Source: Dama dama (lineage: Eukaryota; Chordata; Mammalia; Artiodactyla; Cervidae). From it: a stretch of 64,000 nt of DNA. Location of the stretch: the NCBI RefSeq assembly GCF_033118175.1, contig NC_083710.1:40269501-40333500 (forward strand), written 5' to 3'. Of this stretch, positions 1 through 10,494 are shown piece after piece. The notes below the pieces were generated by a model. It had not been told where the DNA came from, did no database searches, and saw nothing but the letters and a program-made list of their open reading frames with translations. The position numbers and the translations under genes were made by a program. Each line of letters opens with the position of its first letter. Position 1 is the first letter of the stretch.

Positions 1-647
1 AGCAAGCTTAATGAGAAATGTTGACAGACTTTTCTAATCAGAAAAGAAAGTACTACAACTAAAAATATAAATATTGTGAAAGGAAATATTTCATCTGTGA
101 AGGCAAACATATAGTAATGTATTAGATAAAGCCAGTATGGAAGTTAAAACAGAAAAGTAAAGAAGTATCTATAACTACAATAAGTATCTACTTATTGGGA
201 ATGATAAAAGACATACAATAAGGGAATGATAAAAGACATAAAACATGACATTTATAACATAAAGGGAGAAACTGAGAGTAATGCAGTAATAGAAGAAGAC
301 TTTAACATCCCACTTACAGAAATGGACAGTTTATCCAGACAGAAAATCAATGAGAAACACTTGCCTTAAATCAAACATAAAATCAGATAAGCTTTATATG
401 TACATGTATAATGTTCCATCTTAAAGCAGCAGAATACATATTTGTATTAAGTACACATGAAGTTCTCCATGATAGATGATATGCTTGGCCACAAACAAGT
501 CCTTATAAATTTAAGATGACTGAAATCATATGAAGTATCTTTTCCCACCATAACGGTATGAAACTAGAAATCAATTACAAGAGCAAAACTGAAAAACACA
601 AACACGTGATGGTGGACTATATGTTATTAAACAACAAAATGGATCAG
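1..647 (+). mobile_element. Old L1 LINE, ORF2 endonuclease region
   Basis: Decayed L1 ORF2 in sense orientation. From about 265 it reads like the L1 endonuclease segment (a run equivalent to N-T-P-L-S-E-M-D followed by a SRQKINEK-like stretch). The first 260 bases are too diverged to place firmly. There is no open frame. The element is interrupted at 648 by another L1 tail and continues at 721. Confidence 0.65.
197..246. repeat. 25-bp tandem duplication
   Basis: The unit starting gggaatgataaaagacata occurs at 197 and again at 222, a period of 25 bp. The first 19 bases are identical. It is a small local duplication inside the old L1. Confidence 0.8.
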
Positions 648-720
648 AGATGGCAAAACCCATCACAATATTGTAAAGTAATTATCCTCCAATTAAAATA
701 AATAAATTAAAAAATAAAAA
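648..720 (+). mobile_element. Short ruminant L1 3' tail inserted in older L1
   Basis: The 73 bases match the extreme 3' end of the L1 at 60530-60580 (atggcaaaacccatcacaat, then attgtaaagtaat and an A/T-rich tail). The surrounding L1 reads on continuously on both sides. I infer a severely 5'-truncated L1 insertion. Its target duplication is not clear. Confidence 0.7.
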
Positions 721-1141
721 GTAAATATTAAAATATCATGAAACAAAACTTGAAATGACAATGATGCAAAATTAATGGGGCACAGCAAAAACTTTGAAAA
801 ATGCAATTGAATCAGTCAATTAAAAAATAAAAACAAACAAACAAAAATCTCTCAACAAACAAAGGTCCAGGACAATAGAGCCTTATGGGAGAATTCTATC
901 AAACACTTCAAGAAGAATTCTATCAAACATTTACACTTCTCTAACTATTCCAAAAAATTGAAGAGAAAGAAAATTTTCCAAGCTCATTCTGTAAGGCAAG
1001 AATCATTCTGATATCAAAAGCAGGCAAAGATATCATGATAACATAAAATAAAATTATAGGTCAATATCCCTGAAAAAAATAGATGCAAAATCCTCAACAA
1101 GTAGTAGCAAACAAATTTCAACAATATATTAACAGGATCCT
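721..1141 (+). mobile_element. Old L1 LINE, ORF2 continued
   Basis: This continues the L1 of 1-647 into the region between endonuclease and reverse transcriptase. It includes the segment equivalent to FQKIEE and the following 'hidden pattern' stretch. Stops occur in all frames. A short internal duplication of gaattctatcaaaca lies near 890-930. Confidence 0.75.
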
Positions 1142-1152
1142 ATACCATGATC

Positions 1153-1413
1153 CGGAGAAGGAAATGGCACCTCTTGCCTGGAAAATCCCATGGACGGAGG
1201 AGCCTGGTAGGCTGTGGTCCATGGGGTCGCTAAGAGTCAGACACGACTGAGTGACTTCACTTTCACTTTTCACTTTCATGCACTGGAGAAGGAAATGGCA
1301 ACCCACTCCAGTGTTCTTGCCTGGAGAATCCCAGGGGTGGGGGAGCCCGATGGGCTGCCGCCTATGGGGTCACACAGAGTCGGACACGACTGAAGTGACT
1401 TAGCAGCAGCAGC
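1153..1413 (-). mobile_element. BOV-A2 SINE
   Basis: Two A-units in antisense orientation, ending in the (GCT)n-type head seen here as agcagcagcag. It is flanked by a perfect 11-bp target duplication, ataccatgatc, at 1142-1152 and 1414-1424. The target is the L1, which resumes immediately. The exact duplication and well-kept sequence suggest a fairly recent insertion. Confidence 0.93.
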
Positions 1414-1424
1414 ATACCATGATC

Positions 1425-1606
1425 AAGTGGGATTTATCTTAGAGATGCTGCTATGGGTCAGTATCCATAAATCAATCAATTTCGTATAACACATTAACAA
1501 ACTAAAGAATCAACATTATGTGATCATCTCATTAGTTGCAGAAAGAAACTTTCAACATTTATTCCTGATTAAAAACTCTCCACAAACAGTATTGAGGGAA
1601 AAAGTT
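1425..1606 (+). mobile_element. Old L1 LINE, reverse transcriptase segment
   Basis: L1 ORF2 resumes directly after the BOV-A2 target duplication (gatcaagtgggatttat, the L1 'DQVGF' region) and runs to the BovB insertion near 1607. The frame is broken. Confidence 0.8.
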
Positions 1607-1789
1607 TTTGTTCTGTCATTCAATTGTGTCTGAATCTTTGTGACTCCCGTGGACTGCAGCATCCCAGGCTTCCCTGCCCTTTACTATCTCCCAGAGTTTG
1701 CTCAAACTCATGTCCATTGAGTCTCTGATGCGATAAAACCATCTCATCCTCTGTTGCCCCCTTCTCTTCTTGCCCTCAATCTTTCCCAG
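1607..1789 (-). mobile_element. BovB LINE 3' end (first half)
   Basis: Antisense BovB 3' terminus: the C-terminal codons of the ORF and the 3' end. It is interrupted after ccag (1786-1789) by the solo LTR and resumes at 2569-2572 with the same four bases. Reading from the minus strand gives the [18 protein letters not shown] run, typical of the BovB C-terminus. A 76-codon open stretch remains at 1616-1846, its start extending into LTR sequence. Confidence 0.9.
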
Positions 1790-2568
1790 TGAGAGAGTAA
1801 CAGGCAGGAAGGTAAGGGGTCTCCAAACAGAGGAAATAGGCTGCAAGTGTCAGACATTTTTTTAATCTCTCTCTTAAGTGGCAGGAGGAAACAAACAAGT
1901 GTTAGATTTTTCCCACTTCTCTATACAAATTTAAAAGGTTTCTTTTAAATTCATGTGTTGCCATGACGACACCTGGTTCCACCTGAACTTAACTTTTCTC
2001 AAACCTTGAGCTAACCAATGCATTTTTCTTATGGAAATAGTTTGTCTTAAGCTATGGTAATAAACCATGTATTAACCCTAGACTCTGTCTTCCAGTAGGT
2101 TCAGCCGAAGACTCAGAACTGACTTGACAAACCAGTCTGTTTTGATATGCAAATGTTCTCTTAAGCTGTGTTAATGAGACTGTATTTGCTTGGAAATCTG
2201 CTATTCTTCAAAATTCATGCCAATCATTTTATGGCTGGGGACAACTCACCTTGTGCCAGTGTTATCTCAAAATGCATGTTGTGGGTGGGGGGCCTCGTGC
2301 CTGTCTCTGAGTTTTGAGACATTTCCTTTCTCCAATTAGCAGACTGCTAGTAGCTATATAACATCCGGGTAAAGACTAGCAGGGGGGCACTCTTTCTTCC
2401 CCCTTCTGAAGGCTTCTAGAAGCCTTTTCTATCTCTTTTCTACTTTACTAAAACTTTATTACATAAAAGCTCTGAGTGATCAAGCCTCATCACTGGCCCT
2501 GGGTTGAATTCCTCTCCTCCAGAGGCCAAGAATCCCGGTGTCTTTCATGGCTCAACAACAACCTTTCA
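1790..2568 (+). mobile_element. Solo LTR, gammaretrovirus-like (ERV1)
   Basis: A 779-bp block starting TG and ending CA, flanked by the 4-bp duplication ccag (1786-1789, 2569-2572), typical of class I endogenous retroviruses. Removing it restores the BovB reading across the junction. An octamer (atgcaaat) lies near 2147, a TATA-like element (tatataa) near 2355, and a polyadenylation-like ataaaa near 2463 followed by U5-like sequence. No internal retroviral genes are present, so recombination between two LTRs is inferred. Confidence 0.85.
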
Positions 2569-2869
2569 CCAGCATCAGGGTCTTTTCCAATGAGTCAATT
2601 CTTTGCATCAGCTGGCCAAACATTAGAGCTTCAGCTTCAGCTTAGTCCTTCAAATGAATATTCAAGGTTAATTTCCTTTAGGGTTGACTGGTTTGATATC
2701 CTTGCAACCCAAGGGACTCTCAAGAGTCTTCTCCAACACCACAGTTCAAAAGCATCAACTTCTTGGTGCTCAGCCTTCTTTGTGGTCTAACTCTCACACT
2801 CATACATGACTACTGAAAAAGTCATAGCTTTGACTATAAAGATCTTTTTTCCAATGAAAAATGATGTCA
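2569..2869 (-). mobile_element. BovB LINE 3' region (second half)
   Basis: Continuation of the antisense BovB after the LTR, covering the region coding [13 protein letters not shown] sequence. It ends near 2869, where the host L1 resumes. The total BovB length without the LTR is about 480 bp, so this is a strongly 5'-truncated copy. Confidence 0.88.
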
Positions 2870-3785
2870 GCAAAAAGGAAACATGCTTCAACTTAATAAA
2901 AGCCATATATGACATCCCTACAACAAACATTGTAATCAAGGGGAAAAGCTAACTTGTATTTCCTCTAAACATAGGAACAGTACAAAGATGCTCACTTTTA
3001 CCAATTTTGTTCAATATAATTTTGTAAGCCTTAAGTACAGCAATCAGATGAGACAAATAAACTAATCCAAACTGGAAAGAAGAAGTAAAACTGTCACTAT
3101 TTGCAGATTATGTAATACTATATGTAGAAAACCCCAAAGACTTCACTAAAAAAATATTAGAATAAATAGAATAAATGAATTCAATAAAGTTGCAGGATAC
3201 AAGATTAATATACAGAAATCTCACACGTTTCTACACACTAACAATGCGCTATCAGAAAGAGAAAGGAAAATAACAATCCTGTTTACAGTTGCATCAATAA
3301 GAATAGGAATACATCTAACCAAGGAGGGAAAAGACCTGTGCTTAGGAAACTGTAAGATATTGATGAAAGAAGTTGAAGACTCACTAAAAAATGGCAAGTT
3401 ACAACAGACTCATAAATTGGAAGCATTAATATTGTTAAAAATTACCATGCAACACAAGGCAATTAGCAGACTCTCTGCAATCCCTATCAAAATACCATTG
3501 GAATTTTTCAGAACTAAAACAAGTAATTCTAAAATTGTGTAAACATTCATAAGTCTTCAAATAGCCAAAATAATCTTGATAAAGAACAAAGCTGGAAGTA
3601 TTTTCCCTGATTTCAAGATAAGCTATAAACTAAAGTAGTTGAAACATTATTATATTGCCACAGAAGCATATCCATAGATCAATGGGACAGAAATAAACCC
3701 ATACTTATGTAGTCAACAAATATATAGCAAAGGAAGAAGGAATATACAATGGGGAAAAACAATATCTTTGATAAGGTGGGTTCTT
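2870..3785 (+). mobile_element. Old L1 LINE, ORF2 3' half
   Basis: L1 resumes after the nested BovB and includes the FADD-equivalent region (tttgcagattatgtaat, catalytic aspartates damaged) and the RT-distal part. A 60-codon open remnant at 3360-3542 encodes recognisable L1 ORF2 (SAIPIKIPLEFF). It fades out near 3785 and no 3' UTR is seen. Confidence 0.8.
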
Positions 3786-4949
3786 AAAACCAATCTGTAT
3801 CCTAGTTGTTCACCTTTTTTTTTCACTGTAAAGTGAGAAGGAATAGAGCCATTTATTGCTTGCATAATTCTACAGAATGGATTTCAGCAGCATAATAATA
3901 TTGGAAAGAGCCAGTTTTGCTCAGAGGAAAAGAATTTCAGACATTAATATGTACAGCAATTTAGTATAGTTTCAAACCCTACTTTCATTAAAAATAAACC
4001 TATTTCACATTTATACCACCAAAGACCCATTTAAATGATTTCCATACTCTCACTTCTCCCAAAAGATTAATGTCTCCCCTGTGAAATTTGACACTAACTA
4101 ATAAAACTTCAGAATTAATCTCCCTTAACTCATCTATTACCAGATACTGAGGTCAAGTGTCAAAAGCTCCTCTATAACAAGTACCTTACAAAATCCTCTA
4201 GAGTTAGTCTTTTCAATAGGATACAGCATATATCTAACCTGAAAGATAACTAAATTTAAGAAGCCTTTAAGTGACATTAATGGTTGAATATATAACAAAT
4301 TTTGTTTACCCTGGCTACCAGAAAATGACCTGCAATGTGTGAAAATACAGTTCTATTTCCAAAATCTTTTGAAAGATATACTGGAAGTGTGCAGCCTCAA
4401 TCCCTTCCTGACACACACTTAAAACTGAATGAAGACAATCAGGAAATTTGTTGAGAATGACTCTATAAATTTAAATCTGTGTGCACCAGGCTCATAAATT
4501 TGAAATATTAATGAAGCTATTTTCTTATGTCTTCTGATCCCTTTGCTTCCTCATCCATTTCAACGGAAAATGTTCTATGCTCACTGCTCCAGGGGAAGGT
4601 ATGTTAGCCAAAGCAGTCTCTTCTAACTTTTGAATGTCAGATGACTAGTCCTTGAGGAGAGTAGAAAGAGACCACACCAAAAACACTATACTTCGAAAAG
4701 ATACATGGAGCAAGAGAGAGAGAGAGAGAGAGAGAGTGGACATGGCACTTCAGAAGCAGGAGTGAGAGGCTTATGTAAGCATTAGTGGGTAGATGGGAGT
4801 GATTTTCTTTGAAATAAGTCTCTATTTTCCTGTCCTATAATCCAGGTCCAAGAGAGAGAGATATATCCCCCCAAAATTGCCACAGTCTGAAAGCAGAAGA
4901 AATGTATTTTGTTTTCCAGGTAGAACTAGGGAAAGAAGAGGGGCTGTTT
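3786..4949. other. Unassigned AT-rich DNA
   Basis: About 1.16 kb without a recognisable gene or repeat family apart from a (GA)n run. No open frame of note on either strand. Confidence 0.6.
4713..4736. repeat. (AG)12 microsatellite
   Basis: Twelve uninterrupted AG units. A shorter GA run lies at about 4850-4861. Confidence 0.97.
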
Positions 4950-5854
4950 TTGTTGTTCAGTGGCTAAGTCATGCACAATTCTTTGCTACACCATAGACTT
5001 TAGCACACCAGGCTCCTCTGTCCTCCATAATACCCTGGAGTTTGCTCAAATTCATTTTGTTGATGTTGTCTAACCATCGTATCCTCTGCTGCACACTTCT
5101 CCTTTTGTCTTCTACTTCCCCCAGCGGGTCTTTTCCATTGAGTCGGGTCTTTGTATCAGGTGGCCAAGTATTAGAGCTTCAGTTTCAGTAAGTATTTCCA
5201 ATGAATATGCAGGGTTGATTTCCTTTAGGATTGACTAGTTTGATCTCCTTGTAACTCAAGGGACATTAAAGAGTCTTCTCCAGCATCACAATTCAAAAAC
5301 ATCAGTTCTTCCATGCTCAGCCTTCTATATGAACCAAGTTTCACATCCTTACATAACTACTGGAAAAAAACATTGTTGTCATTTGGTCTCTCAATCGTGT
5401 TTGACTCTTTGCAACTTCATGCTCTGTAGCCTGCCAGCATCAGCTATGACAAACCTTTGTAGGCAAATTGATTTTTGTCTCTGCTTTTAAATACACTATC
5501 TAGGTTTGTCATACCTTTCCTCCTAAGGAACAAGCTTCATTTAACTTCATGGCTACAGTGACCATCCACAGTGATTTTGGAGCCCAAGAAAATAAAATCT
5601 GTCCCTGCTTCCAGTTTTTCATCTTCTATTTTCCATGAGGTTATGAGACTGTAAATTTGAAATTTTGTGTTTCAAACCAACTTTTTCACTCTCCTCTTTC
5701 ACTGTTATCAAGAGGTTCTTTAGTTCTTTTTCATGTTCTGCCATTAGAGTGGTATCATTTGAATATCTGAGATTGTTGATATTTCTTCAGTAATCATGAT
5801 TACAGTTCGTGATTCATCCAGACTGGCATTTCACATGGTGTACTCTGCATATAA
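4950..5854 (-). mobile_element. BovB LINE, antisense, 3' half
   Basis: An old, diverged BovB copy running from the 3' end to the catalytic region. The YADD box of the reverse transcriptase reads as YSND near 5754-5765, so the copy is inactive. It is interrupted by a nest of two Bov-tA SINEs (5855-6242) and continues at 6243. Divergence from other copies here is visibly high, and frames are short. Confidence 0.88.
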
Positions 5855-5970
5855 GGGCTTCCCTGGTGGCTCAACAGTAAAGAATCGACCTGCCAGTGCA
5901 GGAGACACAGGTTCTATCCCTGGGTCAGGTAGATCTCCTGGAGAAGGAAACGGCAACCCACTCCAACATT
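5855..5970 (+). mobile_element. Bov-tA SINE, outer copy, 5' part
   Basis: The tRNA-Glu-like head of a Bov-tA (ggcttccctggtggctca) and the start of its A-unit. It is split by a second Bov-tA in the opposite orientation and resumes at 6184. About ten bases of the host BovB seem lost at this insertion, so no outer duplication is visible. Confidence 0.9.
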
Positions 5971-6183
5971 AGTGAAAGTGAAGTCGCTCAGTCCTGTCCG
6001 ACGCTTTGTTACCCCATGGACTGTAGCCTACCAGGTTCCTCTATCCATGGAACTTTCCAGAAAAGAATATTGGAGTGGGTTGCCATTTCCTTCTCTAGGA
6101 GATCTTCCTGACCCAGGGACTGAACCCGGGTCTCCCGCATTGTAGGCAGACGCTTTATTGTCTGAGCCACCAGGGAAGTCCTA
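5971..6183 (-). mobile_element. Bov-tA SINE inside another Bov-tA
   Basis: A complete antisense Bov-tA, from the agtgaaagtgaag end to ccaccagggaagtc. It is flanked by an 11-bp duplication with one mismatch, actccaacatt at 5960-5970 and actccaatatt at 6184-6194, which is part of the outer Bov-tA. This fixes the order: BovB, then outer SINE, then inner SINE. Confidence 0.92.
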
Positions 6184-6242
6184 ACTCCAATATTCTTACC
6201 TGGCAAATCCCATGGATACAAGAGTCTATGGAGTTATAGAGT
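6184..6242 (+). mobile_element. Bov-tA SINE, outer copy, 3' part
   Basis: The remainder of the A-unit of the outer Bov-tA, ending ggacatgacttagcgact. The host BovB resumes at 6243. Confidence 0.88.
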
Positions 6243-7299
6243 TGGACATGACTTAGCGACTAGGGTGTCATAATCCTTTCCCAATTTTGAACCAGTCAGT
6301 TCCATGTACAGTTCTAATACTGTTTCGTGACCCACATAGAGGTTTTTCAGGAGAGAGGTAAGGTGATCTAGTACTCTTGTTTTTTTTTTTTCAAAAACAG
6401 CTTTCCACAGTTTCTTGTGATCCACACAGTTGAAATCTTTAGTGTAGCCAATGAAGCAGAGGTAGATGTGTTTTTTTTTTTTTTTTTTTTCCTGGAACAT
6501 GTTTTCTTTCTCCATTATTCAACCAATGTTGGCAATTTGATCTCTGGTTACTCTGCCATTTTGAAATCTAGCTTTTGTATCTGGAAGTTCTCGGTTCACT
6601 AACTGCTGAAGCCTAGCTTGAATGATTTTGAGCATAATATTGCTACTATGTGAAATTAACACTATTGTATGATAGTCTGAAAAATCTTAAGCATTGCCCT
6701 TCTTTCAGATTGGCATGAAAACTGACCTTTACCAGTCCTGTGGCCACTGTTGTGTTTTCCAAATTTGCTGGCATATTGAGTGTGATACTTTAATAGCATC
6801 ATATTTTAGGATTTTAAATAGCACAGCTGCAATTTCATTACCTCCATTAGCTTTGTTCATAGTAATGTTTAAGGCCCACTTGACTTCACCCTCCATGATG
6901 TCTGGCTGTAGGTGAGTGACTGAACCATCTTGTTCATCTGGGTCATTAAGATCTTTCTTGTATAGTTCTATGTGTTCTTGCCACCTCTTCTTAATCACTT
7001 CTGCTTCTCCTACACCTTAGAGTTCTGTCTTTTACTGTGCCCAGCCTTGTATGAAATGCTCCCTTGATATCCCCAGTTTTCTCAAAGACATCTCTTGTTT
7101 TTCCCATCCTATTGCTTTCCTATATATATTGTTTGCATTATTCATTTAAGAAGGCCTTCTTATCTCTTCTCCAGTGGACCACGTTTTATCAAAACTCTTC
7201 ATTATGACCAGTCTGTCTTGGGTGGCCCTGCATGGCATAGCTCATAGCTTTGTTGAGTTATGCAAGCACCTTCACCATGACAAGGGTGATCCGTGAAGG
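6243..7299 (-). mobile_element. BovB LINE, antisense, reverse transcriptase and upstream region
   Basis: Continuation of the BovB of 4950-5854. Minus-strand reading gives decayed reverse transcriptase (an 'FNCVDHKKLW' form of motif A at about 6405-6435) and the upstream KKRWQEHIELYKKDL connector (89 codons, 6729-6998). Near 7165 it jumps to 5' BovB sequence (ctccagtggaccac, read as minus strand), with the intervening part deleted. T-runs at about 6379 and 6470-6491 are expansions within the element. It is 5' truncated near 7299. Confidence 0.85.
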
Positions 7300-7670
7300 A
7301 AGATGAAAGCCTAGTGAGCCTCATAAAAATTAGATCTGCATGAAGAACCTAAGCAGATGATCTTAAATAGTCTCATATTTTCCTTGGTAAGAGAATAAAA
7401 ATTATTTCTTTAAATGGAACTTTGAACATTAAAATGAGCAAAGATTCAGGGGCGGCCTATATGCATGGGCAACTTAGGACACAGCATGGTGATGGATGTA
7501 ACAGTAAATATCATAATGGGCAGTACTTGATGAGAACCAGATGGTAATATGTCAGCAGCAAGTAACAACCCGACTGACAATGACTTAAGAAATAAGGACA
7601 TCATTATATTTTTAACTAAAGCCTATACTTTTTTTTTTTTCAGATTTCTTTCATTTTTTATTGAATTTTG
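7300..7670. other. Unassigned DNA
   Basis: No recognised gene or repeat. Ends in a T-run at about 7630 just upstream of a SINE. Confidence 0.55.
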
Positions 7671-7896
7671 AGCTTCTAAGGTGGTGCTAGTGGTAAAGAA
7701 ACACCTGCCCCTCTAATACAGAAGACATAAGAGACATGGGTACAATTCCTGTGTCAGGAAGATCTGGAGGAGGGCAAAAACACCTACTCCAGTATTCTTG
7801 TCTGGAGAATCCCATGGACAGAGGAGCCTGGTGGGCTGCTGTCCATAGGGTTGCAAAAACTCAGACATGATGGAAACGACTTAGCATGCAACACAA
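7671..7896 (+). mobile_element. Bov-tA SINE (old)
   Basis: A diverged Bov-tA with a tRNA-like head (gtggtgctagtggtaaagaa) and an A-unit ending near ggaaacgacttagcatg. The flanks do not give a clear duplication. Confidence 0.85.
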
Positions 7897-7940
7897 AGTT
7901 AATTTGCAATGTTAGGTTCATTCAAGTGTAAAATAAGGTG

Positions 7941-7978
7941 ATGTGTGTGTGCGTGTGTGTGTGTGCGTGTGTGTGTGT
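7941..7978. repeat. (TG)n microsatellite
   Basis: An imperfect TG run with GC interruptions. A 73-codon frame starts inside it but shows no family similarity. Confidence 0.95.
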
Positions 7979-8135
7979 TCAGATTCTTTGACATTAAAGA
8001 AATAAAGACATTCATTATATCACAAAACAATAATATACAAGTCTTGACCAATTTCGCAGCACGTTATGTCACTGATACCCTGAGTATGTTATATTCTTCT
8101 CAGCCAAACTCAGCTATTGGTTCCAGTTCTGTCTT

Positions 8136-8203
8136 TTCTTCCAGGGTCACTGGATTACTACCATAGATCTTGATATCGTATTTATTACAGTGCCTCCAAA
8201 GAA
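8136..8203. repeat. Left 68-bp direct repeat flanking a BovB
   Basis: Matches 10158-10225 at 62 of 68 positions in the same orientation. The BovB lies exactly between the two copies. Best explained as an unusually long target-site duplication that has since diverged. Confidence 0.88.
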
Positions 8204-8514
8204 CTATGGACGGAGGTTCGCGACATTGTACAGGAGACAGGGATCAAGATCATCCCCAAGAAAAAGAAATGAAAAAAAGCAAAATGGCTGTCTGAGGAGG
8301 CCTTACAAATAGTTGTGACAAGAAGAGAAGCCAAAAGCAAAGGAGAAAAGGAAAGATATACCCATCTGAATGCAGAGTTCCAAAGAATAGCAAGGAGAGA
8401 TAAGAAAGCCTTCCTCAGTGATCAGTGTAAACAAAGAGAGGAAAACAACAGAATGGGAAAGACTTGAAATCTCTTCAAGAAAATTAGAGATACCAAGGGA
8501 AATTTCATGCAAAG

Positions 8515-9039
8515 ATGGGCTCAATAAAGGACAGAAATGGGATGGACCTAACAGAAGCAGAAGATATTAAGAAGAGGTGGCAAGAATACATAGAAGAACT
8601 ATACAAAAAAATCTTCATGACCCAGAATCACAGTGGTGTGATCACTCACTTAGAGCCAGACATCCTGGAATGCGAAGTCAAGGGGGCCTTAGGAAACACC
8701 ACTGTGAACAAAGCTAGTGGAGGTTTTCAAATTGAGCCATTTCAAATTTTAAAAGATGATGCTGTGAAAGTGCTGCATTCACTATACCAGCAAATTTGGA
8801 AAACTCAGCCGTGGCCACAGGACTGGAAAAGGTCAGTTTTCATTCCAATCCCTAAGAAAGTCAATGTCAAAGAATACTCAAACTACTGCACAATCGCACT
8901 CATCTCACACACTAGTAAAGTAATGCTCAAAATTCTCCAGCCCAGGCTTCAACAATATGTGAACTGTGAACTTCCAGATGTTCAAGTTGGTTTTAGAAAA
9001 AGCAGAGGAACCAGAGATCAAATTGCCAACATCCGCTGA
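8515..9039 (+). pseudogene. BovB ORF remnant: connector and early reverse transcriptase
   Basis: A 174-codon open stretch of the BovB polyprotein. It starts in the connector (IKDRNGMDLTEAEDIKKRW) and covers QQIWKTQPWPQDWKRS and the fingers motif (VGFRKSRGTRDQIANI at its end). It stops at 9037 just before motif A. The catalytic part follows in a broken frame (DYAKAFDCV at about 9092). It lies in the BovB of 8204-10157 and has no start signal of its own. It is not a functional gene. Confidence 0.9.
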
Positions 9040-9441
9040 ATCATGGAAAAAGCAAGAGAGTTCTAGAAAAAACATCTATTTCTGACTTATTGATTATGCC
9101 AAAGCCTTTGACTGTGTGAATCACAATAAACTATGGAAAATTCTGAAATAGATGGGAATAGCGGATTGCCTGACCTGCCTCTTGAGAAACTTGTATGCAG
9201 GTCAGGAAGCAACAGTTAGAACTGGACATGGAATAGCAGAGTGGTTCCAAATAGGAAAAGGAGTATGCCAAGGCTATATAGTGTCACCCTGCTTATTTAA
9301 CTTATATGCAGAGTACATCATGGAAACGCTGAGCTGGATGAAGCACAAGTTGGAATCAAAATTGCCTTGAGCAATATCAATAACCTTAGAAATGCACATG
9401 ACACCACCCTTATGGCAGATGAATAAGAACTAAAGAGTCTT

Positions 9442-10149
9442 TTGATGAATGTGAAAGAGGAGAGTGAAAAAGTTGGCTTAAAACTCAACATTCAGAAAAC
9501 AAAGATCATGGCATCCGTTCCCATCACTTCATGGCAAATAGATGGGGAAACAGTGGAAACAGTGGCAGACTTTATTTTTTGGGGCTCCAAAGTCACTGCA
9601 GATGGTGACTGCAGTCATGAAATTAAAAGATACTTACTCTTTGGAAGGAAAGTTATGGCCAACCTAGACAGCATATTAAAAAGCAAAGACATTACTTTGC
9701 CAACAAATCTCTGTCTAGTCAAGGCTATGGTTTTTTCTGTAGTCAGGTATGGGTGTGAGAGTTGGACTGTAAAGAAAGCTGAGTGCCAAAGAATTGATGC
9801 TTTTGAACTGTGGTGTTGGAGAAGACTCTTGAGAGTCCCTTGGACTGCAAGGAGATCAAACCTAAAAGAGATCAGTCCTGGGTGTTCACTGGAAGGACTG
9901 ATGCTGAAGCTGAAACTTCAGTACTTTGGTCACCTGATGCAAAGAGCTGACTCATTGGAAAAGACCCTGATGCTGGGAAAGATTGAAAGCAGGAGGAGAA
10001 GTGGACAACAGAAGATGAGATGGTCAGATGGCATCACCAACTCAATGGACATGAGTTCAGGTAAACTCTGGGAGTTGGTGATAGACAGGGAAGCCTGGTG
10101 TACTGCAGTCCATGGGGTTGCAAAGAGTCGGACACAACTGAGAAACTGA
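9442..10149 (+). pseudogene. BovB ORF remnant: thumb and C-terminal domain
   Basis: A 235-codon open stretch downstream of the catalytic box, with [20 protein letters not shown], then the conserved SWTVKKAE and [19 protein letters not shown] segments, and the normal BovB C-terminus. Because the YADD box upstream is lost and earlier stops intervene, this can only be a decayed fragment. The long frame reflects limited age, not selection. Confidence 0.9.
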
Positions 10150-10157
10150 ACTGAACC

Positions 10158-10225
10158 TTCTTCCAGAGTCACTGGATTGTTACCATAGATCTTGACATCA
10201 TATTTATTACACTGCCTCCAAAGAA
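10158..10225. repeat. Right 68-bp direct repeat flanking a BovB
   Basis: Counterpart of 8136-8203 with six substitutions. It directly follows the BovB 3' end, as expected for a target duplication. Confidence 0.88.
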
Positions 10226-10346
10226 ATGAAGAGTAATTTCTCTTTGAGATTCTCTTCATTAGAAAGAAAAAAAAGTGTTTAGGTTTCCTAATGTAATCTT
10301 TTTTATTTGTATTTTAAAAGATATGCCTGTATCTAGCTGAATGCAA

Positions 10347-10494
10347 TTCACTTTCACACATTGGAGAAGGAAATGGCAACCCACTTCAGTGTTCTTGCCT
10401 TGAGAATCCCAGGGACTGGGGAGCCTGGTGGGCTGCCGTCTATGAGGTCGCACAGGGTCGGACACGACTGAAGTGACTTAACAGCAGCAGCAGC
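10347..10494 (-). mobile_element. BOV-A SINE, single A-unit
   Basis: A single antisense A-unit ending in (AGC)n. It is flanked by a perfect 12-bp duplication, agctgaatgcaa, at 10335-10346 and 10495-10506. The exact duplication and well-kept sequence suggest a recent insertion. Confidence 0.95.

Larger units (their letters stand above)
8204..10157 (+). mobile_element. BovB LINE, 5'-truncated, between long direct repeats
   Basis: A 1.95-kb sense BovB that begins at the codons for Glu-Leu-Trp (gaactatgg at 8201), just downstream of where the endonuclease domain would end, and runs to the normal 3' end (ctgagaaactgaactgaa). The connector, reverse transcriptase and C-terminal region are present. 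Stops break the frame near 9037-9085, and the YADD box has decayed to NAHD at 9391-9402. It lacks the endonuclease and cannot be autonomous. Confidence 0.94.
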
